A stretch of 64,000 nt of DNA from the NCBI GenBank assembly GCA_949358305.1, contig OX442315.1, positions 2,542,001-2,606,000 on the forward strand. Direction: 5' to 3'. A program made the position numbers and the translations under genes. Position 1 is the stretch's first letter. Each line of letters begins with the position of its first letter. Below are positions 38,638 through 49,465 of the stretch, one piece after another. Below the pieces are notes generated by a model. The model saw nothing but the letters and a program-made list of their open reading frames with translations, did not search any database and had not been told where the DNA came from. This DNA is from Strigamia acuminata. Lineage: Eukaryota; Arthropoda; Chilopoda; Geophilomorpha; Linotaeniidae.

Positions 38638-41600
38638 TTACAAATCTTCTGAATAATCAATCAATCCCAACTTCCTGCAGTCTTGCTTCAATTTCGTGTC
38701 CGGTAAAGCTTTCGTCATCAGGTCGGCGTACATCTCATCTGTTGGAACAAACTCCACTTGATAGATGCCGTCCTGGATATCCTGCCTAATGAACGAGACT
38801 CGACGATTGAAATGTTTCGTCCTGCCGTGGTAACCATGATCCTTGGTCAATGCGATGGCTGGTTGGTTGTCACAGTAGATGGTAACCGGTCGTTGAGCTT
38901 CTCGTATATTCAGGTCCTCAATGAAGTTCTTTATCCATCTGACTTCTTTACCCAACTCGACCATGGCTGAAAACTCAGCCTCGCAAGTCGACATGCAGAC
39001 TAACTTTAGTTTCTTCGCCTGCCAGGTGACCACTGTCCCGTTCAACATCGTAACGAAACCTGCAAAAGACTTTGCATCCACATCACAAGAGTTCCAGGAT
39101 GCATCTGTGTATCCAGTCAAATCTGCAACACTGCCCGTGTACGTCAACCGATAATTTGCCGTCCCCATCAGGTACCTCAGGATCCTTTTTGCTGCCAACC
39201 AATGGGCTTGCTTCGGGTCGTTTAGCCACTGCGAAAGGAAAGAAACTGCAAACGCAATGTCCGGCCGCGTGCCCTGCGCCAAATAAAGTAGGGCACCGAC
39301 AAGCTCCCTATATGGCTTGTCTGCAGCTGAGGGTCCCAACGGGTAACCTGGGGCATCCAACTTCTGTGACACGTCCAACGGTGCCTTGACCGGCTTAGCC
39401 TGCAAAAGACCAAATCCAGTGATTAATTCCGAGATATATTTCGTTTGGTCCATGGTTATCTCGTTCTTCTCATCGTTTTGACTTATTCGAATCCCTAATA
39501 GGGACTTAATCTCCCCCAAGTCAATAACCTTTATCTCTTTTCTAATTTTCTTCATTAACTGGTCTAATAAACGATCATCATTGTCCAAGGTGATTAGATC
39601 GTCCACATAAGTGGCCACAAAAATTATGGATTGTCCTATGGTGTATTTATAAACACACTGTTCTGTCGGGTGCTTCGTAAAACCCACGGCAAGCAAAACT
39701 TTCTCCAACTTCTCATGCCAAGCACGTCCCGCTTGGGGTAAACCATATACCGCCTTCTCAAGTAAACATACTTGAGTTGTCCGATCACCAAATCCTTCGG
39801 GCAGCTCCATATAAACTGTTTCCTTCAGGCGGGCATGCAAGTATGCCGTTTCGACATCGTGGTGCTTGACTCGTAGTCGGCGCTTCGCTGCCAATGCCAT
39901 CAGTATTCTCACCGTGGCTAACCGAACCACCGGGGAATAAGACTCATCGTAGTCAACCCCCTGGATGACGTTAAAGCCTTGCGCGACCAATCTTGCTTTA
40001 TATCGCGTTATGCGTCCTTCCTGATCGGTCTTTAATGAGTAGACCCAACGGGATCCAACTACTTTCGCATCCGGGGGTCTGTCCACGACTTTCCAAGTCT
40101 TTTGCTCACTATGTGACTTTAATTCGGCTTCCATTGCCAACTTCCACGATGCTGCTTGAGGGGAGGCCAATGCCTGCTTGTAGTTCTTAGGAACTATCAC
40201 TGGACCTTGGGTCGCATCCTTCACTCGCGCGACATTCGCACCATCCGTGCCCGCTGGACGGTCACGGGTCCTACGATGTCTGCGCCAGTCTATACTCTCG
40301 TAGGGTACGGGTGGACGTCTATTCCTTTGTGGGTTTCTCCGAACTGGGCCGCATTGGGGCAAACGCGCCGCAGGGTAAATCGGGACGTCACCAATTGGAT
40401 CCGGAGGAGGGGAATGGATTACAGGAACTTCCTCAGGTAAGTCTGGTATGGAGGGTGTCTCAACCCGATAATCTTCCTGATCCAAGGGTGTTGATCCAGA
40501 AATTAAAGTCGAACCCAGGGCCTCTTCGTCAAATTTAACGTCACGCGAAACGAAATATCTACGTGCTATCGGGTCATAAAAACTCCAACCAGGAGCATTG
40601 AACGGGTATCCCGTAAATATTACTCTTTTAGCTCTGGGCTCCAATTTGGAACGGTCTTGGACTGGTATCCATGTATAAGCGAGGCTTCCAAAGACTCGCA
40701 TATTCGCCACATTCGGCTTACGGCCCGTCAGTCTCTCAATCGGTGTTTCCGATTCAAACCGTCTCATTTTCGATCTATTCGCTGCGTATGCTGCAGTTTC
40801 GACCGCATCCTGCCAAAAAATAGTCGGCAGCTTTGCGTCTAATAATAAAGTCCTAGCAGCGTCCAGCAACTTCCGGTTTGCGCGTTCTGCTGCGCCATTT
40901 TGGGAGGGGCTGTATGGAACGGTCAACTGGTGATGGACACCACGGGCGGTCAACAATTCCTTGAACGCCGCATTGACGAACTCAGTACCATTATCAGATC
41001 TAAGTCGCTTTAATTTCGTCCCAAATCTCTTCTCGTGAAGTAACAAAAATTTCTCGAATTCCTCCACCGTCTGTGACTTATTCTTCAAAAAACGAGTGAA
41101 AATCACTCGGGAAAAATCATCAACGATGGTGAAGATATACTTATTTCCTTTCGTTGATTCGTGCCTAAATGGCCCGCATAAATCGACGTGAAGCATCTCC
41201 AAAGGCCCCGTCGCCGTGATATAACCTGTAGACACGAAGGGAGATCGCGTTTTCTTTGCCACAATACACTTGTCGCACAACTTCGGGTCTCTCTCCATAT
41301 TTAAGTTCATACCGTCAACCAAATTTCGATACACCATCTCACGGAGGGATTTAAATCCCAAATGTGCCATTCTGCGATGCCACAAAGTCACTGGTAATTT
41401 CACCACTTTAGTTCCAGGTGTATCTTTACCCCCGGTCCTAGATAATCCAATATCGATCGGGGGGGAGGGAGGGACAGCTTGGTCAGCTCTTCTGTTCAAC
41501 CGGAACAGCCCAGAAGTTTGGACTGCCTCGAAAATACCAATGCCGGTTGCCGTTGATACAACGCATTTATCGCCCGAAAATGACACCAGATATCCTTGCT

Positions 41601-42852
41601 GCACAATCCGTGCAACCGACAATAAATTCGTCTTCAAGGAGGGAACGTATTTTACATCGGTCAATCGAATTATCCTCCTTTGGTTATTTAGCCACAAAGC
41701 CAACAGTACTGTCCCAGTCCCAAGAGAAGGCACTTTTCGCCCATCCGCCAAAATTACCTGTCTACCAGGTAACAAGTCCAATTTCGCAAAACACGTCGCG
41801 TCATTCGCCATATGCGATGATGCCCCGGAATCCATATACCATATTGGATCTTCACTAGTCGATGGTCCCCTCGAGGATTTAAGTAAACATGTGGTCTCAT
41901 CATCTGTTTGCATAGCGTAATCGACCACGTACTGCAACTCGTCCACTTTAGTGGATGTAGAGGGGTGCTGAACGACCGCTGCATTGCCGTTCTGCCTCCG
42001 GCCTCTGAAATTCCCTCTGGAGCGGTTCTGCGAGCGGGCGCGAATCTCGGCTGCTGCCTTCGGGTCAACCGGTTGTCTACATTCTGCGTATCGGTGTCCC
42101 AATCGACCACAATTCCAACATTTGGTAGCTTGCTTGCCGCCCCGGTTGGCTCCTCCGCCGCGCCAGGGTCCGGAACCTCCTCGTCCGCCACTTGTGTTTG
42201 AACCACGCACCCATGTTGCGCTCTCAAACTTGAGATCCGTAGGGGCGGGCAACGCCACACGCCTCATCTCTTCGGCTTGTAGTGCACGTCGAAGTGTCAG
42301 CATCTTGAGCGTGCTACGTCCGACCACGTCGCAACTCGTAACGACTCCTCTGTAGTCGGGTGTCAAACCTCTCAAGACGTGTGCGCACAATTCGGCCTCG
42401 TCGATGGGTGCCCCAATGGAATTCAATTCTTCGGCGACTGATATCATCCGGTCGAGGTAAGCTGCCACAGTTTCTGTCGGTTTCATCCGAATATGCGCAA
42501 GTTCCACTCGCTTTTGGACTTTCAATTCAGCGATCTCGCCTTGATTTTCCGTCTTGAGTGCATTCCACGCCGCCTTTGCCGTGTCGTGGTTCAGCACATG
42601 CCTCAGTTGAGCGGTGTCGATTGACTGCAGAATTATATTCAACGCCTCGACGTCTTTGGTCGTCCATTCCTTCACTCGGGTCTTGAACGCGTCATCCGTT
42701 TCGCCCAGAGTTTTAATCGGCGGGTCATCGGTTATTACGAACCAGGCTTCTCTGGACTTCAATAAGATCCGCACCCGGTACTCCCACGTGGGATAATTAC
42801 GGCCATTCAACTTCTCTGCGTATGTAATGGCAGATTCGACTTTGGCCGCCAT
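38638..42852 (-). CDS. Copia Gag-Pol polyprotein
   Basis: 1404 aa from the ATG at 42852 (the upstream TTG codons are probably not used) to a TAA at 38638-38640. Order: Gag of the copia type (KLNGRNYPTWEYRV); CCHC knuckle CWNCGRLGHRYAEC near residue 245; aspartic protease WYMDSGASSHM near 340; pre-integrase zinc region (HRRMAHLG, CDKCIVAKK); integrase core with HVDLCGPF, RSDNGTEF and NGAAERANR; RT with RWVYSLKTD, HDVETAYLHA and YVDDLI; RNase H with GYTDASWNSC, CEAEFSA and CDNQPAI. No stops or frameshifts. Gag and Pol are in one frame, so their ratio must be set by another means such as splicing. Confidence 0.95.
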   Translation of the reverse strand: MAAKVESAITYAEKLNGRNYPTWEYRVRILLKSREAWFVITDDPPIKTLGETDDAFKTRVKEWTTKDVEALNIILQSIDTAQLRHVLNHDTAKAAWNALKTENQGEIAELKVQKRVELAHIRMKPTETVAAYLDRMISVAEELNSIGAPIDEAELCAHVLRGLTPDYRGVVTSCDVVGRSTLKMLTLRRALQAEEMRRVALPAPTDLKFESATWVRGSNTSGGRGGSGPWRGGGANRGGKQATKCWNCGRLGHRYAECRQPVDPKAAAEIRARSQNRSRGNFRGRRQNGNAAVVQHPSTSTKVDELQYVVDYAMQTDDETTCLLKSSRGPSTSEDPIWYMDSGASSHMANDATCFAKLDLLPGRQVILADGRKVPSLGTGTVLLALWLNNQRRIIRLTDVKYVPSLKTNLLSVARIVQQGYLVSFSGDKCVVSTATGIGIFEAVQTSGLFRLNRRADQAVPPSPPIDIGLSRTGGKDTPGTKVVKLPVTLWHRRMAHLGFKSLREMVYRNLVDGMNLNMERDPKLCDKCIVAKKTRSPFVSTGYITATGPLEMLHVDLCGPFRHESTKGNKYIFTIVDDFSRVIFTRFLKNKSQTVEEFEKFLLLHEKRFGTKLKRLRSDNGTEFVNAAFKELLTARGVHHQLTVPYSPSQNGAAERANRKLLDAARTLLLDAKLPTIFWQDAVETAAYAANRSKMRRFESETPIERLTGRKPNVANMRVFGSLAYTWIPVQDRSKLEPRAKRVIFTGYPFNAPGWSFYDPIARRYFVSRDVKFDEEALGSTLISGSTPLDQEDYRVETPSIPDLPEEVPVIHSPPPDPIGDVPIYPAARLPQCGPVRRNPQRNRRPPVPYESIDWRRHRRTRDRPAGTDGANVARVKDATQGPVIVPKNYKQALASPQAASWKLAMEAELKSHSEQKTWKVVDRPPDAKVVGSRWVYSLKTDQEGRITRYKARLVAQGFNVIQGVDYDESYSPVVRLATVRILMALAAKRRLRVKHHDVETAYLHARLKETVYMELPEGFGDRTTQVCLLEKAVYGLPQAGRAWHEKLEKVLLAVGFTKHPTEQCVYKYTIGQSIIFVATYVDDLITLDNDDRLLDQLMKKIRKEIKVIDLGEIKSLLGIRISQNDEKNEITMDQTKYISELITGFGLLQAKPVKAPLDVSQKLDAPGYPLGPSAADKPYRELVGALLYLAQGTRPDIAFAVSFLSQWLNDPKQAHWLAAKRILRYLMGTANYRLTYTGSVADLTGYTDASWNSCDVDAKSFAGFVTMLNGTVVTWQAKKLKLVCMSTCEAEFSAMVELGKEVRWIKNFIEDLNIREAQRPVTIYCDNQPAIALTKDHGYHGRTKHFNRRVSFIRQDIQDGIYQVEFVPTDEMYADLMTKALPDTKLKQDCRKLGLIDYSEDL

Positions 42853-42984
42853 TTTATTCAAAATTTCTCAATTCGTACCGCTCAAGCTTGTAAATACTTC
42901 ATAAATTTCTGCACCGACTTCTGATTTCGATTTTCATAAATGTTCCTTCCTTTTATATCATGTTGGGCCCATAACCCAGTGGAA

Positions 42985-43016
42985 GCGCAGTGGAAGCGTG
43001 CTGGGCCCATAACCCA
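42985..43016 (-). promoter_or_regulatory. Copia primer binding site, internal initiator tRNA-Met
   Basis: In element sense TGGGTTATGGGCCCAGCA abuts the 5' LTR and complements the anticodon arm of initiator tRNA-Met, the half-tRNA priming known from Drosophila copia. On the plus strand the tRNA-like match extends for about 32 nt (42985-43016) through the D-arm region, and TGGGCCCATAACCCA occurs again at 42964-42978. Confidence 0.82.
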
Positions 43017-43181
43017 TGTTGGGGAAATTGAGCAGAGCTCCCAAACAGGGAAAGAATTCACACACGTTACATATTCAGTTGCAACCAAACGAGAACATCT
43101 GATTTAATATTAACAATAGATTTAGGTATACAATGTACTCAACACTATACATTATTGTCTAAAGTGAATATATCTCTAACA
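43017..43181 (-). repeat. Copia 5' LTR
   Basis: 165 bp, identical to the 3' LTR at 38431-38595; flanked outside by CGAAC. Confidence 0.93.
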
Positions 43182-43186
43182 CGAAC

Positions 43187-45078
43187 AGAACTATAACGCG
43201 ACAGAAAGAGAATGTCTGGCCATATTGTTTGGCATACAGAAATTTCGCCCTTATTTGTATGGAAAGAAGTTTACCATCATTACGGACCACTCAGCACTTC
43301 AATGGCTGAAAAGCGTCAAAAATCCAAATGGTAGGTTAGCACGATGGAGTCTGCAGTTGGTTGACTATGATTATGAAGTACAGCATAAGTCAGGCAAGAA
43401 ACATACAGATGCCGATGCGTTAAGTAGGATTCCTGAGGACATTAGTGAAGAAGAAGTAATTATTCCTTCATTATTGCTCGAAAATCTCGATTTACCTGCA
43501 GAGCAGCGTAAAGACCAGAAGATTATGGAACTCATCACATCACTGCAGACAATAGAGCAACTTCCGCGCAAAAGAAGACGTCCGCTACAGCAGTACGTAC
43601 TTCAAGGCGATATTTTGTTTAAGAAGAAGAAATTTAATTCCTTGAACACGGAAGAATTACTGTATATTCCATAGCATTTGAGAAAAGATGTTTTAGTAGA
43701 AATGCATGATGGTCTTACAGGCGCTGATTTAGGCCTGAGTAGAACTTGGAAGAAAATTAGAACACGTTTCTTCTGGCCAAGGATTTATAGGGACGTAAGG
43801 AATTACGTACTCTCATGTCCGAAGTGTGCAAGTGCAAAAACCATGACAACACCGCCAAAAGGATTGATGCAGCCGTGGTCGACAGTGTCTCGACCATTCG
43901 AACGAGTAGCCATAGACACGTTAGGCAGTTTCCCAACATCTGACACAGGAAACAAGTACGTTTTCATCATTACGGATTATTTATCACGCACTGCGATAGC
44001 CAGAGCTGCGCCAGCAAGCACGGCTATTGAAGCAGCGAATGCCCTTGTTTATGAAGTCATGCTGAAAGAAGGAAGCCCACGAGATATTCTGAGTGATAAG
44101 GGAACAGAATATAGAAATGAAATGATTAAGGAAGTATCTGCATTGTTTAAGTCCCTTCACAAATCCACTTCCGGATACCATCCAAGAACAAATGGTCTTA
44201 CGGAAAGATTTAATGCAACAATAGCTAAAATGTTGCAGAGCTATGTAAATAAAGATCATACTGATTGGGACGCATTTTTGCCATTTCTTCTTTTCTCTTA
44301 TAACACTGGAGTCCATGAAACAACAGGTTACACTCCGTATTATTTATTACGAGGTTATGAAGCAGATCTCAACGTGGATGTCAACTTAAATCTTCCTCGC
44401 AAGGAGTTCACTTTGCGTACTTCCAGATTTATCAGGGAGGCAAGGAGAATTGCCAATGAAAGAATACAAGAACAAGGTTTGAAGAGCAAGAAAAGGTTTG
44501 ATTTGGACAGAGTACATGTGGAATTCGACCCAGGAGAGCTAGTTTATTTGAAAACACCAAATAGAAAGGTTGGTTTAAGTGAAAAGCTCTTGCCACAATT
44601 CTCTGGGCCATATGAGATCGTACGACGAACAGCGCCGAATGACTACGAAATTCGAAGTTCATCAGGCAAAAAGATGGACATTGTGAACATAGAGCGACTG
44701 AAACCGTACAAAATGAGAGAAGAACTTTCAGAAGACATTATGAGGCCTTTAACATCTAAAAAAGTTACATTTGCTGAGGATTTGAAGGAAATAGACAGCG
44801 AAAATGAAATTATCGCGAAAGACAACGTAAATTCGTCAAACAAACCTATTTCTGCAGCTACGGAACGTTTCATCGACGACGACGATCAAATATCGTTGCG
44901 AGGCTTATTTGAGAATGAACTTCCGGCGAAAAATGAGGAAAATCAACTTCCGAAACCGTCACCAGGCGTCGCAAGTGCGGTCGACAACGACGCGCATGCG
45001 CGACCACCTGAAGTTGGCAGTTTCCGGTCACGCCGCCTACGCAAACAGGCACGGCGCGATTACACTACATTCTACTGA
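43187..45078 (+). pseudogene. pol: Gypsy-3 Pol, part 3 (RNase H end and integrase), nonsense codon
   Basis: Resumes RNase H after the Copia duplication (RECLAILFGIQKF, TDHSALQWL) and runs to an in-frame TAG at 43672-43674, where relatives have a sense codon before HLRKDV. The same frame then encodes integrase to TGA 45078. The zinc-binding region reads MHDGLTGADLG, in which the expected second His is Asp. The catalytic D, D, E are present (AIDTLG, SDKGTEY, GLTERFN). FDPGELVYLK marks the C-terminal domain. With the TAG, integrase could not be made except by readthrough. Confidence 0.88.
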
Positions 45079-45741
45079 ACTTTTTCAAAGGAAACACAAG
45101 CATATTGTTGTGACCGGAGAAAATTTTCAATTGAACTTAACAACGTGATATTTAGAAAGCTCGTGTGTGACAGTACGTATTATTAAACAATTGAAACTGA
45201 AGATTTAATAGAGCGGAGATTTGGAAAGTTTGTAAACGAAATTAACACGGATAATTTTCAAGAAGCTATCTGGTGGATCGGGACTACATGCGCCATGCGC
45301 ATCCGATTCATCTACGCCACCGGATTCTGTACGAGTTACATCAGAAGGCTTTGGAACCATTCGAAGAAGAAAAAGAGAAGTTAAAAACTCCTCTTCTATA
45401 AACTTTTGATTTTAAATACTTTGTTTTTTTGTGTATTTTAATTGAGATATAAATCTCACAATTTTTTTTTGTGTAGAAAATGTTAGAAAAACTCGAAAAA
45501 AAAGTAATATAAATGTAAAAAACAAATCCAAAAAGTGTTGTTTTGTATGATGGAATAGTGTTGAATTGTTATAATGCATAAAGAAATGTTGAAGTTTGTT
45601 TTTTGTACAAGATATGATTAACACTGGGGTGGGACTCATATATTTGATTATTTTCTTTAAGGTATGATTGACATATAAAATAATTGGCTTAAATTCTGAA
45701 TTACTTTGGTTTTTGGAGACCAAAAAATTTAAAGAGGGGGC
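45079..45741 (+). other. Gypsy-3 3' untranslated region and polypurine tract
   Basis: No ORF of note. AAAGAGGGGG at 45731-45740 directly before the 3' LTR is a textbook polypurine tract. Confidence 0.8.
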
Positions 45742-46232
45742 TGTCACGCGGTTGAGTTGTGTCGTCTGCCGACCAGCTCAAACCAGCGCTAGAATTGAAG
45801 AAGTTGTCAAAATCTATCACTAGCCAGCGTACGTGATGGTGACATCACGGGCTGGTCAATCTGGATTAACTCAGGGGGTGACTCTAGTATAAAAGAGCTA
45901 CTTTGGCTCTTAGAGCTCAGTCCATCCCGGGCTTCTAAACAGTTAGCACCAGCCAGCAAATGGCATGGTGTGATTGTTTCCCTCCAAATTGAATCAAAGT
46001 GTTAATCATATCTTAGAGTATTTATTAGATTTAGTTTAGATTTAGTTTCACATTCTGTATTTATGATTTAAGTGTTTTGATTTAAAGAATAAAGACACTG
46101 TATTGTTTTCAATCTTAAACTCTGGCTCTATTTCATTTACCTCACTCTTAGTAACTGAGCTTAACTCAGTTTAGTAAACAGTTAAAATAAGTAAAGTTAC
46201 GTGGTCACTATTGGCCATTTGGCCACGTAACA
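45742..46232 (+). repeat. Gypsy-3 3' LTR
   Basis: 491 bp, one substitution seen relative to the 5' LTR; followed by the ATAT duplication. Confidence 0.93.
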
Positions 46233-46412
46233 ATATTTCCTTGGTCAAAAATTAAAAATTGGACTCCGAACTCCAACTGACTTAAACTCTTCTTTCATCA
46301 CTCTAAAAATATTTTCCATTGGTTCAGATTAGCAAGAGAGATTGCACAGACCAGACGCACATGAACCTTTATCAAAATTTTAGTTAAAAAGAAAGTCTAA
46401 AAAGAAACTGTA

Positions 46413-47867
46413 ATGTTTCTGAAAATGAATATCCTGAACATTATGGCAATGATTGCATTGGCTGCAGGTATGCCAACAAAATATTGCCCAACTTTGAGCT
46501 CGGCAATTCCCGTAGTTATTTTAAATGTTAATATCTAATTTAACTGAATACTAATCTTTACTTCTCAAGGTGTTACTGCCGAAAAACACACTGTGCAAGC
46601 TGAAAAAGGCGATTCAATATCATTCACGTGCAGCACAGAAAAAACAACTGAATGCAAATTGTATGACCACGGAAAATTCAGGAAATTAGTCGTTAACAGA
46701 ACCGGAACTCACAATCAACGCTTTCAAATTAGAGATTCCGAGTCTTGCGTCATAGAAATTAATAATCTCAAAGTGTACGACTCGGGTGCATTTCATTGCA
46801 TCACTGATAAACACTACGAAGTGTTTATTCTTCGCGTCAAAGGTTAGTTTTGCACATCAAAACAAACAATTTTAAACGTATTGGTAAATTTGTTTAAACT
46901 TTTAGTACCACCGTCCCGCCTGTTTTATAACAACAGATTGTGGAGAAATAATTCAGAACATTTCATTAATCCAAACGAGCAAGGGTACATCATCTTTAAA
47001 TGCTAATCATCCTCATTTGAAAGATCGTCTTTTGAGTGGTGGAAGGACGGCCAACGCGTAGAAAATCCGAACTATCAGAACTATTACGGCCAACACGAAG
47101 AAGGTCGAAACTATCCCGACTATTACAGTGACTCAGTTGTTGAATTTAGGTCACATATTAAAGTGTATTTCAAAAATGGCGAAAAAGAGAAAGAAATTAA
47201 ATGCAAATTTGTTTCGGGAATGAAAACCGAAATTCTAATTGGAACATTTGGCATACCCTGTGAGTAATATAACCAAAACAATAAAAAATAAAAAGAATGT
47301 TTTAATCGCTAAAATAGTTTTGTTTATCTGTATTATAACACTTTATTTGTTGCAGATGCCACAAAAGAGGTTTTGCTTGAAGACACTTCAGCCATTAAAG
47401 GCCGAACCATTCTAGAAGGCGAAGCGAAGCAAATAACGTGTAAAGCCAATGGGTTTCCGTTTCCCAAAGACATGTTGATGAAGAAGAAGTCTAAAGATGT
47501 GGTATGGCAAGTGGTGTCTTTTGAATCGTCAATCAATGTAACGGATTCAGGAACTTATTTATGTGAAACACGAAACGAGAATGGAAATGGCACTCAAATG
47601 GACACTTATATTACATCCAACACACTGTCGTTTCGAAATTACGGTTGAGTATAATGCCGATACATTATTTGACTATTTGAAATCATTTTTTCAATTGATT
47701 ATTCTATTATTTCAGACCGAGAACTTGCAATCCTGAATCAAATGTATTCTGACTTAAATGCCACTACGACGGCTGAATTAAAAGCCACTACGGCTGAATT
47801 GAAAGCCACTATGGGTGAATTGCAGAAAATCGTAAATCAGTTGCTGCGACCTGGGAATTTGTTGTAG
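46413..47867 (+). pseudogene. Three-Ig-domain secreted protein with premature stop
   Basis: Five exons with GT-AG, phase-1 introns: 46413-46467 (signal peptide, MFLKMNILNIMAMIALAA), 46570-46842 (Ig1; ISFTCS, CKLY, DSGAFHC), 46906-47259 (Ig2), 47356-47643 (Ig3; ITCKANGFP, DSGTYLCET) and 47716-47867 (a tail with repeats of TAELKAT, probably a short coiled coil, then TAG). There is no membrane segment, so a secreted product is expected, about 373 codons. A TAA at 47004-47006, just after the first Ig2 cysteine, interrupts an otherwise open 354-nt exon; the left paralogue has a sense codon there. Pseudogene, null allele or sequencing error are all possible. Confidence 0.78.
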
Positions 47868-49460
47868 TGATCCAGAATTACTCTCTAAATTCACTGTTGC
47901 CACGACGGGACTTATAACACTTAATTTCTATAAACTAAAATCTGAGGGAGAAATTCAATGAAAGAGATCTAAATTTCTCACAAAATAACACAATACTTTT
48001 ATTCTTTAAACTTAAAAGAATTCTCTAATAAAATACAAGATAAACTAAATTAACAATTAAAATTATACATTACTGACTAAATATTTTAGGAAAAATGATT
48101 AATGAAGATAAAATAATACAAAAATGGCGTCGATAACGAGATCTCATTGTTGGCGACGAAAATGGCGGCACTCGCGTCTTGCTCGTCTGCTACTCTCGAA
48201 ACTCGTCTCAGAACTCGAATCGGTGTCGATAAACGCCGAAAACGGACAAGTTTATTCCGTACTTCAAAAGGAAATCAATTCTGACACAATTCCGATCTGA
48301 TGGCGATCTCACTTATCATCAAGTAAATTTATGCGGTGTCGTTGCAACGTGACAAATTTCACTATAAAATCTCTCCAGTCGGTTGTGACTGGCAAGACGA
48401 ACTCTCTGACCGTGGAAATTCTTCACAGCAAGAATGGGAAGTATCTCAAGCCAACAATTGTGCTGGCACAAGAACGAATTCCCTTAACAACCGTCGTGTT
48501 GTTACAAGACAGAGTCCAAATGGTTTTCACCCAAAGTCACAAGCTGCTCAGTGGAATTGCTTGGTTTCTCAGAGGCAGTTTTTGGTGACATTACAAGGCA
48601 AAAGTTAGTTTCAGACTGAGGAGTGAAAATTCCTCACAAGAAGCATTTCCTGTTACAAAAAGCTCATGGGCTGGTTGCCCTAGCAACCACCCACATGTCT
48701 CCAAGTTGTGTCTGACTTCCTTAACCAGACACAAAAAACTTAAACACATAAAAATATAAAATAAACTTCAGACACATTTCTAATAGGGAAAACTAAGTTT
48801 AACCCTTTGGTGACCACCAGGGTCACCATATTGTGTTAACTACTAGTAACTTAAACTAATAAGTTAAAAGTAACTCGCAGGTGAATGGCGTTGATAGGAG
48901 GGTTTATTAAATAAACACAAAGAAGATTAAATTCAAATGAACAATAATTTAATCGATGGATAAATTATACAATCAATAAATTACAATAATGGAAAAAGCG
49001 ACTATGTCGCGAAAATAATGAAATGTGAAAAGATGGCATAACCGCGTAACAACGGTTACGCGCAACACGCGAACGGCGTGTGCAACAACAGCTTGTTGTT
49101 AAGGTGGCGCGACGTTTTCTCCTCTTCGTTACTCACACGTACGATGGCGTTGGCGGGAACTCCGGACAAGTCAACGGCGATGATTTACAGCGAGCGTCTT
49201 CTCTTCTCCCCAGCGGTAGCAGCGGCGGCTGGTACACGCGAACGCAAACGAGTGCTTGCTTTGCACAATTGGTGCAAAGCAAACGATGTCTCAAAACACA
49301 CAAACTAACACGGTCAATCCTAGCGAATTTTTCGGCTTAGCAGTGACAAGGTGTGTTGTGTTTCAGTGTGTACTCAAGAGTGTGCCAAAATTTGGATTTC
49401 AAGCTTGGCACACTTCGAAGTTACTCAGATCGCAATTAGCTCACGTCAGTTTAGTGCAAT
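47868..49460. other. Intergenic region; no gene supported
   Basis: 1.6 kb without convincing coding sequence. Part is GC-richer with palindromic CG words (49020-49130), suggesting decayed repeats. I could not define termini. Confidence 0.4.
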
Positions 49461-49465
49461 AAAGG

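Larger units (their letters stand above)
38431..43181 (-). mobile_element. Copia: intact Ty1/copia retrotransposon
   Basis: Minus-strand element with very short, identical 165-bp LTRs (38431-38595 and 43017-43181) and target duplication CGAAC (38426-38430 and 43182-43186). It has a single full-length Gag-Pol ORF with integrase before RT, diagnostic of Ty1/copia (Pseudoviridae). It sits in the Gypsy-3 RNase H region. Identical LTRs and an intact ORF mark it as one of the youngest insertions here. Confidence 0.95.
18840..46232 (+). mobile_element. Gypsy-3: Ty3/gypsy element, shell of the nested complex, defective
   Basis: LTRs of 491 bp (18840-19330 and 45742-46232, one difference seen) with target duplication ATAT (18836-18839 and 46233-46236). 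The element itself is about 7.5 kb; the rest is a Kolobok inserted at TTAA in pol and a Copia element in the RNase H region. Removing each insertion with one duplication copy restores the pol frame at both joints. Independent lesions in pol (GGC in the YxDD motif, an in-frame TAG, a lost integrase His) show that it is dead. Confidence 0.93.

Noticed and set aside
42985-43016. Possible initiator tRNA-Met gene
   Set aside because: Only about 32 nt of tRNA-like sequence is present, without acceptor or T arms, directly beside a Copia LTR. It is a primer site.
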